Source: Pseudopithomyces maydicus (taxonomy: Eukaryota > Ascomycota > Dothideomycetes > Pleosporales > Didymosphaeriaceae). Taken from it: DNA of 64,000 nucleotides. Below are positions 23,094 to 33,577 of the stretch, one piece after another. The position numbers and the translations under genes are program-made. A model generated the notes under the pieces. It had not been told where the DNA came from, did not search any database, and saw only the letters and a list, made by a program, of their open reading frames with translations. Each line of letters opens with the position of its first letter. Within the stretch, counting starts at the first letter, position 1. Where the stretch lies: the NCBI GenBank assembly GCA_026873275.1, contig JANTUC010000012.1, forward strand, positions 1,012,001 to 1,076,000. Reading direction: 5' to 3'.

Positions 23094-24933
23094 TCAGTAG
23101 ACTTTTCCCCCGCCTTTTCTTTCCATAAATTTCCCCAGAAAATTCTGATTGTACGCCACGCCACCAGCAACAACGTACTCGCCTTGTTTCAATACTTCGA
23201 TATCAAAGCGTCTGATAATCTGATGCCCCAGTTAGAGATATCAAATTTTTGCAGAGATTGAATGGCACAGGCTCACCTCAGGTAGTAGCTTAAACATTTC
23301 CATAAACGCAATATCTTTCCCAAAGCAGATACGCGGCCCCATGCCGAATGTAAACTGTACCGAATCGAGTAAGTTCGACCTTTTCTCGTCTTCTAGCCAT
23401 CTCTCGGGTCGGAATTGGTTTGCATCATCCCCATATAGCTCCTCGTTGCGTTGCATCACATACGCATAGGTTGTTACCTCCGTGCCTTCGGGAATGAAAT
23501 GACCATCGATGGTCTTTCCGCCCTGGGGTGCTACGCGAGCGAACAGGTTGGTGGCAGGGGGTTTAAACGCAATCCTTCCTTGATGCAGGCGACAAAGAAG
23601 GGTAGATGATGGCGCGTTTCTTCGTATTTAACAGGGCTCGATAAATGTCCTGCTTGGTCTGCAGCTTCGATCTCGGCGCGGACTTTTTGAAGTACCCCGG
23701 GGGTTATTAGTATGAAACGTAAAATGGAGCCGAGGGCAGTTCCAGTGGTATCGGCACCGGCCTGGATAAGAAGGGTGACGTGGGAGCGCTTTTGGATAGC
23801 TGTCAAGGGTGCTCCGTCAGAGTAACGCGCCTCGATACAGCTTTCGGCATTATCAGCGCTGGCTTTAGGAAGTTAGATTCATGTAACATGACTTACTGTT
23901 GCAAAAAGTCCGGCGAATCATGGAACTCTGTTTCTTCAATCAACTTCTCTCTCGCTGTGACCTGACGATCAGCTTCACACATCAACCAACCCATACCTAC
24001 CCCATTATCAATCGAAGGCAAGAAGTATTTCCCAAAGAATGGCATCGGGATGATTTTATCTCTGAAGAACCGAAAGCGGCATGCAAAGCCGAAGAAGTCC
24101 AGTCCAATTCTCCAGTTCGTTAGAATAAGCTTTTCATCACGTTGGTTCCGCACGCAGCCAAAAGCATGGGTGAAGCTAATCATGCTCATGATGTCGGCCG
24201 CAAACTCGGCAACCTTGTCCGAAACACAGACTACTCTATCAGCTTGCGCATGCTCCCTCATTTTGGAGATAAAGAGAGTAATTTGGTCATCGAAGCGGGA
24301 TTCCCACGTGTTCTTGAGCTGGCCGATTGTCCATGGCGCATTTGATAGTGCTTTACGTAGCTGCTTGTGTTGCTCACCGTCTAGCGTCGCGAATATGGAC
24401 GGCGGGCCTAATGCCCCACTGCCATACAGCCTGCTCTTCGTGTTGCACTTTGGGTCCCAATATATGTCTTTGGCCGCTGAAGGCCGCGGGAAGAGAAGCA
24501 TTGTTGGGGAGATGCGGATCGGCCGGTCAGCTGAGACAAGGTATTAGCGGGTATGTACCTTGTCATTGATACCGTGCAGTGTTGCACAACAGGCAATATC
24601 TGCACGAGACCGCACGTCATACAATACAACAGAAAGATGAAGGAGTTGCAACGAGGAATGGAGCTTCTGGAATGCAGTGTAAAGGTAGGATGACTTACTG
24701 CCGTATTTCTTGACCAGGTAGGTGAGAAACTGAGGCTCTCTGTATCTGACGGAGATCAGAGCACCCACAAGGGAAAACGACGTGGCCCACCATGGCCCCG
24801 GAAACTTCGCAAGGGGATGAAAGTACTGGCAGAATATAATTCGTAGTAGTAAGGCGGCGAATAAAACGCACAATATAGCAAAGCCGAACGTAGAGGGGGT
24901 AAGATTAAAAGATATCACGTCGATGAGGCTCAT
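23094..24933 (-). CDS. Cytochrome P450 monooxygenase
   Basis: A heme-thiolate monooxygenase anchored in the ER, about 519 aa. Exons on the minus strand: 24933-24699, 24530-23897, 23840-23277 and 23219-23094; introns of 168, 56 and 57 bp. An N-terminal membrane anchor (TFGFAILCVLFAALLL) is followed by the proline-rich hinge HPLAKFPGPWW. The I-helix motif is AGADTTGT, ExxR lies in KEGLRLNP, FRPERW is the PERF-type motif, and the heme loop is FGMGPRICFGKDIAFME with the axial Cys. One frame break lies at the C5 run (G5 at 23557-23561 on the plus strand): ...EGLRLNP continues as ATNLFARVAPQGGK only if the run has one more base. This is either a call error or a recent null allele. It lies next to a SAT4-type protein and a Zn2Cys6 regulator. 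Confidence 0.93.
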
Positions 24934-25965
24934 GTTGAACCAAGCGCACGCAGGACGTAAGCAGCAAGAAAATTCTGATACAAACTGTGTATTTATGCAA
25001 GAGAGATAGGAGTTGAGGGCCGAAGGACTCGATACGATCAGACGATGCTGTGTTTATCTGTTAAGGGAAACACGCATGACTGTTTCACAAGGACGGGTAA
25101 CGATAGAGCCAGGAAACACATCTTAAGGGCAGTTTCGGCAACGTGTTACCGCAGAGTTGATCTCAATTTGCGACTGCTCACTCGATACGAGTGACTCGTA
25201 GATGCACATAGCCGGTTCTGCAAAAGCTGATAAGTCCACCTCCTGCATTACTTCTCCAAGTCGACAGTTATCGGTGAGGACTGCAATGCGGGGCTGACGA
25301 TTAAAACTGTTTGCGGGTCGATGATATATGACCAGGACACTAAAGTCGGCTAATATCCCTGGCGGGCATCTTGGGACTGTACGATTGAGGAAAGATGGTT
25401 CGTGGCTTTACGCCCCGCAGCGCACTCGTACCACCCTTAGGCACCCCTTGTTTCATGGTTGGAAACCCTGTCAGTACAGAGGGAGCAGCGGCAGTGACAT
25501 GGTTCTGTGGCTATGGCGGGGCGTTAAGCGTGTGTTGTTCTGAGCTGACTCATCCCCGGAGACGGCAGACCGAAAGTGCGCTGTATTTGTAATGTCTTAC
25601 AGGCGTAAGTGCACTCTCCAGATGTACTTGTAATCATAAGTTATTGCCGTCGGCGAGACATTGTCACCAGGGTCAGCAGTGGACGTGCTACAAGACCCTA
25701 TTGCCTACATGAGCACATTAAAGTATGAAGGTAGGCATTAGGATGACGTTGTTCTACATATTCAAACTGAAAGTCAACGTTCCCGGTTTGACAGTATTCT
25801 AAAGGGTATAATGTACTAACGATATGCCGAAGATAGAGGGTGCGAGGTATGTGATTGAAGGCAGCTTCCATCCCAAGAAAAAGGTTTATTAAATACACAG
25901 CCAAATTTCGACAGTTCACATTTGATGGAGATGAGGATGCAAAAGTTCATCGCCAAGGCCGTTGT
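24934..25965. other. Intergenic region upstream of P450
   Basis: No gene recognised. It presumably contains the P450 promoter and, at its right end, the 3' end of the transcription factor. Confidence 0.4.
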
Positions 25966-26493
25966 CTATTGTGTATTGGATGCCAGAGAACCCAGGCTAG
26001 GTATTTCAGGCCTAGGTCCGAGATTGGATGTGGATCTCTTTCTTTGGCCTTCATGAGGAAGTGGGCTTATTGGCTCATGTGCGTATGGGGGTTGGGATAT
26101 TGATCGCTCCCGCCCAGAGCTTATAGGAATTCGAAGCTGGCCTGGATTGTCAGGCCAGGTAGGGGTCCGTGATAACTGATCATTCTGCGCTATATGCGCT
26201 GGTAACGTCTGTGTTGGAAGGGCCCGAACAGGGGACCTCGGATGCAAATTCCAGTCCGAGCTCGGACTTGTAAGCCCAGGAGATCTCTCATCTTGTACGC
26301 TCGGTCGCATAGTATCCGTAGGGGTAGCGGAACTGATGGGTAGCGATGGATGTAAGTGAGGGTCGAGAACGATGGTTGTCGTGATGTGTGGCGTCGTAGG
26401 TAAAGAATGATACCTCAACGAGGGTGCATCAAAGGGCTGAGACTGAGCTTGCGAAGAAGTTCGGTTGCTTGTGTGGCTGGGCGTATGGCTGAA
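25966..26493 (-). CDS. Probable last exon of the Zn2Cys6 factor (Ser/Pro/His-rich tail)
   Basis: An open stretch of 176 codons in phase 0 after a CGCCAG acceptor, preceded by a CACTAAT branch-like site. Joined to the donor at 26775 it adds FSHTPSHTSNRTSSQ through ...SLGSLASNTQ to the transcription factor, for about 946 aa in all. The composition (Ser, Pro, Thr, His) matches the disordered activation tails of such factors. The 282-bp intron is long for this window, and the frame has no ATG near its start. A free-standing short gene is the alternative. Confidence 0.45.
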   Translation of the reverse strand, partial: FSHTPSHTSNRTSSQAQSQPFDAPSLRYHSLPTTPHITTTIVLDPHLHPSLPISSATPTDTMRPSVQDERSPGLTSPSSDWNLHPRSPVRALPTQTLPAHIAQNDQLSRTPTWPDNPGQLRIPISSGRERSISQPPYAHEPISPLPHEGQRKRSTSNLGPRPEIPSLGSLASNTQ

Positions 26494-26769
26494 CTGGCGA
26501 CTAGTCAATTAGTGACTGAGCAGATCCTCGATTCTCGTTGATGATAGGTACCAGAAACAAGACAAAAAAAAACAAAAGAAGTATTTTGGATGGTATGCAT
26601 CCCCACTCATGACTTCAAGGCATTTTTAGATGCACGAGGATGACAGAGGGCGCGATGGTGCGCCTAACATGAAGTGCGCCACACTCATAAGTGAAAAGCA
26701 GCACGAAAACCTATAGAGGCCATTTATGGCAATAGAACTGAACGAAGATATTGAATAGAGCGGAAAATT

Positions 26770-29190
26770 TCATACCCAATAGTTATTGTCACTTGGCAGA
26801 CTTCCAGGCCATATTTGTTCTTGCACAAGGGAGTCCCAGTCCTCAAATATATTGCCTGTCGATTGGTAGGCAGTTCTTTGACCGAAGTTTGCAGATGAGG
26901 AGACAGGAGGATGGACTGCAATATGCGCCGCATACCCTCCAGCAGAAGAGTGCATGACTTGTTCGCCAATGTGCGGCCCAACTGGGATATGAACCCTCAA
27001 CTCCTTCTTCATGCGAGCTTTGGTTATAACCTTTTCAAGTAACGTATCGCGCATTCCAGGTTCCATCGATCGCTGCGAGGAATCGGCAGGGAATAGCTGA
27101 TCTAAGACACTCCAAGCTGCGCTTGCATCCTCTACGCCAAGCTGGTGATCTGAGGATAGCACTACCGCCATGAACGAACAAGAGTATACTTCGCGGACCC
27201 GTCTTGTGTACCAATTGTATGGCGAGTTAGAGTATTGGTGCATTAGGGCAGCACATCGTGTAGCTAAATGAAGAGCATCGCGAAAGATGCTGGCTGGGTC
27301 AGTAAAATGACGCAAACATGACAGCAGAGTAGTAATATCGGTAGATTGGTGAGTACGAGGGTAAATTGCGTACCTTAGAACCTCGGGATTTCCGTAAGTA
27401 TTCGTGCTAGGTATGTCTCTTCTTTGGGTCATGATGCCCATGAGCTTAACCTTGAGCATATTTATTTGGCATATTTCTGCCACCAGATAACGTATTGGAT
27501 CCGAGTTGTCGTGAATGTCCCAGCTATATCTATTCGAAAAGCGATTTTGCAGTTCGCTAGCCCATTGTCCTCTATCAGCTCGACCGGAAAATGGAATAGC
27601 TCGTTTTGCGATTTGAGGTGAAGTTGAGCTGGCTCGAAGCGGGCGATCTCGGGGATTATAGCGGAGGCACAAGAGTTGTTGCTGCTGCCGTGAAGTTTCT
27701 GCTTCTACAATCAACAAAGCCATGGGTGAAAACGGAACAGTGTGCTCTTGTGCTCTTTCCACCTCTTGAAAACCTGTGAGATTTGCACCAGATCCTTGAT
27801 GTGCAGGCCTGCACTGTAGTTCCAGTTCCATTAAGCTTTGGTCGGTAAGACTCAAAGGTAGCGCAATGTCATAAGTGTCCGGATTAATAGCAGGTTCCCG
27901 GCAGAGTTGTTCTGCTAAGCGACCATCTAAGATGCAAATTTGAGCCCACAGTCTGCGGCGGATTTCAATATCCACAGGGCCAAGTCCAAATGATGATGGA
28001 TCACGATGAACACCCAAAGATTGAGCCATGTGAATCGCTGTGCCGAGCTGTAACCATTGTCTTTGGGGGTTGACAGTGCCGAGTTCGACAGACTTTTCAT
28101 ATCTGTAAGCGGTGATTCGCAAATAAGCTCGTTGGGATACTTACCAGATAAAGCACCATAGCCTGTAAGAGCTCCATAGAAGCTGCCTGGACGAATGTCT
28201 CGTCCATGATGTTCAGTCGTGATGTCATCTCCCGTCTCAAAGAAGACCACAAGCCAACAGCGTTGATGTTTTGCGCCAGATCACAGGCATTCGGTCCATG
28301 TACTATCGAGATAATAGAGGCATAATAAACGGCACATAGAAGAGTAGAGAACGCACGGTCAGAACCTGTGGTACTCTTCTTTTCGGTTCCCATGGCCGAA
28401 ATTGGAGAAGTCGGGTAAGGTGAGCGTTGGGGTGCAGAATATTGGGCTTCTTGCACATAGGCTCCTGTATATGAAGAACCAGTGGATAGATGCATCTGTG
28501 AACGCCTTCTTTGTCGAAACGCGATGCATTTCTCCTGAAACGAAGGCCAATGAAGTACTCGAACGATTGGGTCGACCCGGTGACTGAACGCCTCCAGTAA
28601 GGTCTCATGTAACCGGTCGTCAATCATGCGCAGAGTCTCCTCCGTTGCTGAGCCTAGAGAATCGTCTAAATGCACTTCCGGAGTCCCTGAAGTTACTGTG
28701 GCCTCAAATGGCAGCATCTGAATATCGTCAGTTGTGCTAGAGATGAGTAGTTTTTATCAACACCCACCTCTCCTGCAGCAATAGCCCATGAGTAAGGGCT
28801 CAGATATCCAGGAGCTCTTCCATCAACCAATTTTCCCGAATTTGTAGAGATGTGATGAGGTGAAGTCTCAGGAGGAGGCGACTGTGAGGGTTCCCGGGAT
28901 GGCGATTTACTATCAACTTCTCTTGAAAGACGAGCTACTTCTTCTTCCAATTTGGTGAGACGAGTCCGCTCCACTGGTTCCCGACTGCCCGGACGCGACG
29001 GTAGGGTTCCGCTCGACGGGCCAGATTGTTGGACTGGTTGACAAAGAGCACCGACTTTGACACAATTGGAGCATGCAGGTTGTGCACGATCGCATTTTAC
29101 CCGTCTTGCTCTGCATCTCGCGCACGCTAAGACGTGCCTTCGACGGGTTATGGTGGGGGCATCGGCTCGGCCGTCGTACCTGGAAGCCAT
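26770..29190 (-). CDS. Zn2Cys6 fungal transcription factor with Fungal_trans domain
   Basis: A nuclear DNA-binding regulator. Exons on the minus strand: 29190-28768, 28717-28145 and 28092 to 26776 (or to the stop at 26770); introns of 50 and 52 bp. The binuclear zinc cluster at about residues 23-50 reads CARCRARRVKCDRAQPACSNC, followed by a coiled-coil-like linker (RLTKLEEEVARLSREV). The middle homology region contains VLHWPSF, LQAMVLYL, then SVELGTVNPQRQW, LGTAIHMAQSLGVHRDPSSF and RRRLWAQICILDGRLA. Exon 3 ends NNYW at a GTATGA donor, so the stop at 26770 may be intronic and the protein may continue into the exon at 25966-26493. Its location beside the P450 suggests pathway-specific control, by inference. 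Confidence 0.92.
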
Positions 29191-30511
29191 GTGTGGTAGT
29201 TGTAGTGGTGAGTGCTCGTGTGAATGGGTGTGTGTATTGAGTAGGTTTCGACAGGGCGTTTTAGCGCGGGGAAAACGACTGTATGCCTAACTCGTGCGAA
29301 CCACCAAAGGGATTTGTATGTTCATGTACGGAGAGTAGGCGTGGGATAGATGACCCGTTAACTGTTTTCGTGCGAATAGGAAGCAAGGTTTTTGTTCACG
29401 TGACAGACGAAGCGCCCGAGGCCAGGGCTAAGAGGCTAAGTTACGCCCGGCAGCACCCTATTTTAGGTCAGCATCAAATCAAGCATACAGCCTTGCGGCG
29501 TACAACAAAGCTCAGGTAATCTGGAATGGTATGCGCAATAGATGGAGCACCTACCAGCTAGTGTAAGATAGGGAAGTCCCGATTCCGTCCCACCCTTATC
29601 CTTGAACTCCGATCGTAGACTAATGCTCTAGAGCGTTGCAGCAATCTAGCATGTCGTATGATGCTAGATTTTGCTTGCGAAAACAACTTATACATGTGCA
29701 TAATCCAGTGTCAACTCGACACGGGCATGGAGTCGGAGCAAGAGCTCGCGGGGCTCAGCCGGTCGGAGCCGGACACAGAGGCTACACACATGGCTTGGTG
29801 AGCAAAGGGTACACAGGGCACTGCTGGTAAACGCCCCGCTCGCACCCACACGGGGCAAGGTTTCAGACCCCACGGCGGTGTGGTATAGAGGATGGTAGGG
29901 TGGTCGCAAAAAGGCCAAATCGGTGCAGGTGCAAGTGACTCAAGCGATGATCCAAGCACGAGGCAATTATGGGTGGATGGCGGCTCGCTTGAAGAGGAGT
30001 TGGGTTTGGATTGACGACGAAAGGTCCTAGTCGGGCAATGGAGCGCTAGTGCAGAGTGCAAAGTGGCTCCGAGACTGGGCGGGCACTATGGGCAGCGCAC
30101 CATTTGACAGTTGCACGCGTAGTAGACGAGTAGGGCTTGGAAAGCTTGGCCGGTTCCCAGCGAGGGCCCGGGATGCATGAGGCCCTGGAAGGTGGCATGG
30201 GAGCACGTTGAAACGGCTGGCATTGGGGTCAGGCTGAATCCGGGAGCTGCATGGAGCACGTAGGGTCGGGCCAGGAGAGCAGCAGGTCATGGCCGGGGCA
30301 TGGGCCGGGGGACATGGGCAGGCGGGGCGTAGGCCGCAGTGGCCCGCCGGTAGCGACGAACAAGTCCGGCGGTGGTCCACAGGTCGCGGCGGGCTTGACA
30401 CGGAGCAGGCGGCCGACCATGGTGAGGTGTGATTAAGGTTAAGGTTGGAGTGTGAGGATGTAGTCGTCGAGCACCCTTGGACGGCGCGGTTGTGGCTAGT
30501 GTGTTGTAGGT

Positions 30512-30625
30512 AGTGCAGTGCAGTGCAGTGCAGTGCAGTGTGCGGTGCAGTGTGCGGTGCAGTGTGCGGTGCAGTGTGGCGGGTGCAGTGTACCGTACCG
30601 TACCGTACTGTACTGTACCGTAGTG
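30512..30625 (+). repeat. Compound minisatellite (AGTGC, 12-bp GCAGTGTGCGGT, GTACC units)
   Basis: About six AGTGC pentamers are followed by three exact 12-bp units GCAGTGTGCGGT (30535-30570), and then by pentamers of the GTACC/GTACT type to about 30620. The units share the GCAGTG core, so they look like successive expansions of the same seed. Confidence 0.9.
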
Positions 30626-30925
30626 TACAGTGAGTACTGCTGCTGTGGCTGTCCAGAGAGAGAAAACGCCCAGCTCAAAGGACTGGGCGAGGTGAGGTAT
30701 CCATTCGACACAACGAGCACTCCCAGCGCCGGCTCGTCGTGCTCGCCGCTTCCGCGTCAGTACGTAGAGGGAGGGCTACGCAACGTCGTCCCTGAGCGGC
30801 CTGGCGCCATGCACCTACACCAGAGCGCACCTGCCCTGCGCAGTGGCATCTTCCGTTAGCTGCCGGGAACAGCAGGTGCCGTTTCCCACCTGTGGGCACC
30901 TGGTCAGTCATCACCTCTCCAGCCT

Positions 30926-30949
30926 TCAGTGCTCCAGTGCTCCAGTGCT
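30926..30949 (+). repeat. 8-bp tandem repeat (CAGTGCTC x3)
   Basis: Three perfect tandem copies of CAGTGCTC, followed by a degenerate fourth. Confidence 0.85.
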
Positions 30950-31955
30950 CCAGCCCTCCAGGACCCCACCCCAACTCGCCCACCGCTTCTCTCTGCCCTA
31001 CGCGACCTTGCTTGCGAGAGCCTCCCCGTCTGCTTTGGCCCCCCTCTCCTACGTGTCGAGCGTCGCGTGTGCGGACACCGACGACCGCCCCCCTGCTGCA
31101 TGCATGCAGGCGGCACAGGAGTTAGCCTTGGGACCCGCCCCACACGACACGCTACCGTCAGATGGCTCTGCTCGTCTCGAACCTCGCCCTCGCTGCCGGC
31201 CTGCGCGCTCGCCGCCGTGAATGGCATGCCCGTTAGTCTAGCCTCCGCGGCCTGCGGATGGGTCCCTGCCGCCCACCGCCACCGCGAGCCGGTCCATGTG
31301 CTGGGCTGTATTTACTGTACGGTAGGTATAGTGCCGGCTGTGCCTGGCATACCGCACTGTAACTACTACATACCTATGTCTGCCGTCATCATCGCCAGAG
31401 CCTCGTGTGCACGGCCGGAATGGTGCTCGAGCAGCTGTGCCTCAAACGTGGGAGTCACATCAGCATGCATGCGGCCTGTGGCCTACGAATCAGCCCATTG
31501 CGTCCAGTGGCTGCTGTCTTGTTCCATGACACCCGCCATCCCCCTTCCATGACGGCTTCCAGAGCATCGCAGTTGCGGGGCAAAAACCGTGGGATGCGTT
31601 GCGAATACTCCGTCCACGCGAACAGTCGGCAGAACCGCAAGGGCCACCGACTTGCAGTCAGATCGGGACAATGGTGACCCCCCTGCATTTCATCTAACCC
31701 GTCCACGAGCTCGGAATGCCGCTGCTGCCATGCGACTTGTCCCATGGCCGGGACCGACGCCACAACGGTTCTTAATCACACGCTCCTGCCGCCTCGTCAC
31801 CATCCCAGCGGAGCACAGGCCGTGGCTATGAACCTGGGGCTGACTGCGAGCCGCTTACCGTTATAGGAACTCCACCCCCTTTCTCAGGACCCATAGCTGG
31901 AGGTAAACTTTCTGTCACTCCCCCAATGAAAGCCATCTAGTCGCGAGAGTCACGT

Positions 31956-32038
31956 GATAGTAAGCCATCCATTGGTTCTATCATTTCCGTGGGTGGATGG
32001 CTTACTATCCATTCCGTGGGTGGATGGCTTACTATCCA
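31956..32038. repeat. 16-bp inverted repeat plus 27-bp tandem duplication
   Basis: GATAGTAAGCCATCCA (31956-31971) is perfectly inverted at 31994-32009 and again at 32021-32036 (TGGATGGCTTACTATC). The right arm lies in two exact 27-bp tandem units (31985-32011 and 32012-32038). It could form a hairpin with a 22-nt loop or a longer cruciform, and looks like an arm duplication by slippage. Confidence 0.9.
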
Positions 32039-32380
32039 TCCCGTGAGCCTCAACTTTCGTGAACATTACAGCACGTGCGCCCTCTCCAAACCCATGTCCA
32101 TGTCCTAGGTAAGGTAGGCATGCATCTTCATGCTAACCTATCCAGGAAGCCAGTATAATATACAGTTTACTGACTATTTGCTTTTCTGCACATAATTACA
32201 AACCTAATGCATTGTCTTTTACCAGAGTGCACAAAGACTTCAAATCGCCAGGTGCCGAGCGACCGTTTCTTCCAAGGGGGTTGCATTAGCACCATGGCTA
32301 TAAAAAAAGTACATGTCTAATCCTCTTCGAGAAGCGATCGCGACCGGGATATGAACCGATAGTAGCATCGCAGCAAGAGA

Positions 32381-33577
32381 TTACGCGCGCAAAGCGGCCA
32401 CAAAACCTCTGCCTTCGTTTCCTTGTCGTACCTTCGCAAAAGATACCCCAGCCGCATCTTTCTGCTGTGTGACGTATCGCTGCACGATTTGTAGCCACAT
32501 TGTCTTCTCTGCCTTGCTCGCACCACTCCCTTCCCACACCCACACGGCTCTTCCCGCATCTAGTAGGAAAACATCATTTCCGTCCAAATCGTCCATCCCA
32601 ATTTCAGATCCCTCCTTGGCAAGGCTGAAAGACAGCTCGCCGTTAGAGTCGCTTAGCCGGAACAGTTTCTTCGCTTCGTGTCTTGTTGCATCAGACATGG
32701 GTTTGGGGGCTTTGAAGCTCATTTCCAACGGATTGATATCCTGACCGCCTAGGCTATCCACTACCACTTTGGATCGCGCTTCTGTTTGACTCAGTACCTC
32801 CACATCCACGTGCTTCGCAATTGTCATGTCATTCACCACCTGTGCCGCCTTCAGTTTCTCCATGGGTGCGCAGTTTTTACCTTGCCAGACAAAAATCTTG
32901 TTGCCCTTGTCGAGGACAAATACATCATCTTCGTCCAGACTCCTCCATGTGGGTTCAACTTCATGGACTAAGACAGAATCGCGACCCGCTCCGGCACTTG
33001 GGTGCTTAGAAATTCGCAGCAGGGTGTCGGTGTGTTCAGGTTCCTCATTCGTCTCAACGTGTCTGAATCCAGAGCGCACACCACCACGTAAAATCTTCAG
33101 CCGTGGAAACAAGGCGGAGAAATCATCCGAAGGTGAAGACTGCAGCTCCCGATGCTGGATGGCAGATCCCCGAAGGTATTCATCCAGTTCGACTGTTTTG
33201 TAAGCTGCCGTTCCAGCCTCGTCCTGGCTGGTATGGTTCCCCAGCCAAAAGAATATGTCGTGTACAAGCCTATCTTCGTCTTCGCGACTCCCCGTATCGC
33301 CCTCAGCTCTCTGCACCCGATCGCTTTTCAAGACGATATAAGAATCGCCTTCATGGAAAGAGCCATATTTTTGTTTTGGCCATGGTATCACCTCGAAATC
33401 TTCAATGCGCCAGATGAATAATCCCGGCGCGCTTCCCACCACGCCGTTGTTCCAGGCTGGCTCTGTGGAAGCGGACTGATGCTTGACTTTGTGGTCGATA
33501 TCCGAGTTGATGAGCGCAACGTTGGAATCCCGCCAGTCGTACTCGGTGAGGTGAACAAGGCCTTCGTGGGGCGGCAT
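32381..33577 (-). CDS. Severin/gelsolin-repeat actin-binding protein
   Basis: An actin filament severing or capping protein of the severin/fragmin type, 398 aa, single exon. It begins MPPHEGLVHLTEYDWRDSNV, and the linker TEPAWNNGVVGSAPGLFIWR leads into gelsolin repeat 1 (IEDFEVIPWPKQKYGSFHEG with DSYIVL and HDIFFWLG). Repeat 2 centres on the RLKILRGGVRSGFRHV segment and the LDEDDVFVLDKGNKIFVWQG strand. Repeat 3 includes MDDLDGNDVFLLDAGRAVWV, ending in a VTQQ...GVSFAKVRQGNEG helix. Three repeats are the usual size for fungal severins. A tiny upstream exon cannot be excluded, but the start agrees with the family. Confidence 0.92.
   Translation of the reverse strand: MPPHEGLVHLTEYDWRDSNVALINSDIDHKVKHQSASTEPAWNNGVVGSAPGLFIWRIEDFEVIPWPKQKYGSFHEGDSYIVLKSDRVQRAEGDTGSREDEDRLVHDIFFWLGNHTSQDEAGTAAYKTVELDEYLRGSAIQHRELQSSPSDDFSALFPRLKILRGGVRSGFRHVETNEEPEHTDTLLRISKHPSAGAGRDSVLVHEVEPTWRSLDEDDVFVLDKGNKIFVWQGKNCAPMEKLKAAQVVNDMTIAKHVDVEVLSQTEARSKVVVDSLGGQDINPLEMSFKAPKPMSDATRHEAKKLFRLSDSNGELSFSLAKEGSEIGMDDLDGNDVFLLDAGRAVWVWEGSGASKAEKTMWLQIVQRYVTQQKDAAGVSFAKVRQGNEGRGFVAALRA

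Larger units (their letters stand above)
29191..32380. other. 3.2-kb gene-poor region with minisatellites
   Basis: Between the diverging transcription factor and the severin gene. It is GC-rich from about 29700 to 31800, and long overlapping open frames on both strands are by-products of composition. It contains the repeats listed separately at 30512-30625, 30926-30949 and 31956-32038. No RNA gene or transposon ORF was recognised. Confidence 0.5.

Noticed and set aside
23841..23896. A 38-bp alternative P450 intron ending at GCCAG
   Set aside because: Too short for this genome's introns; the 56-bp version ending GAAAG gives LQHCIEARYSDG in frame with a normal length.
30518..30859. 113-aa frame starting MQCSAVQCAVQCAVQ
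   Set aside because: It is a translation of the pentamer/12-mer minisatellite.
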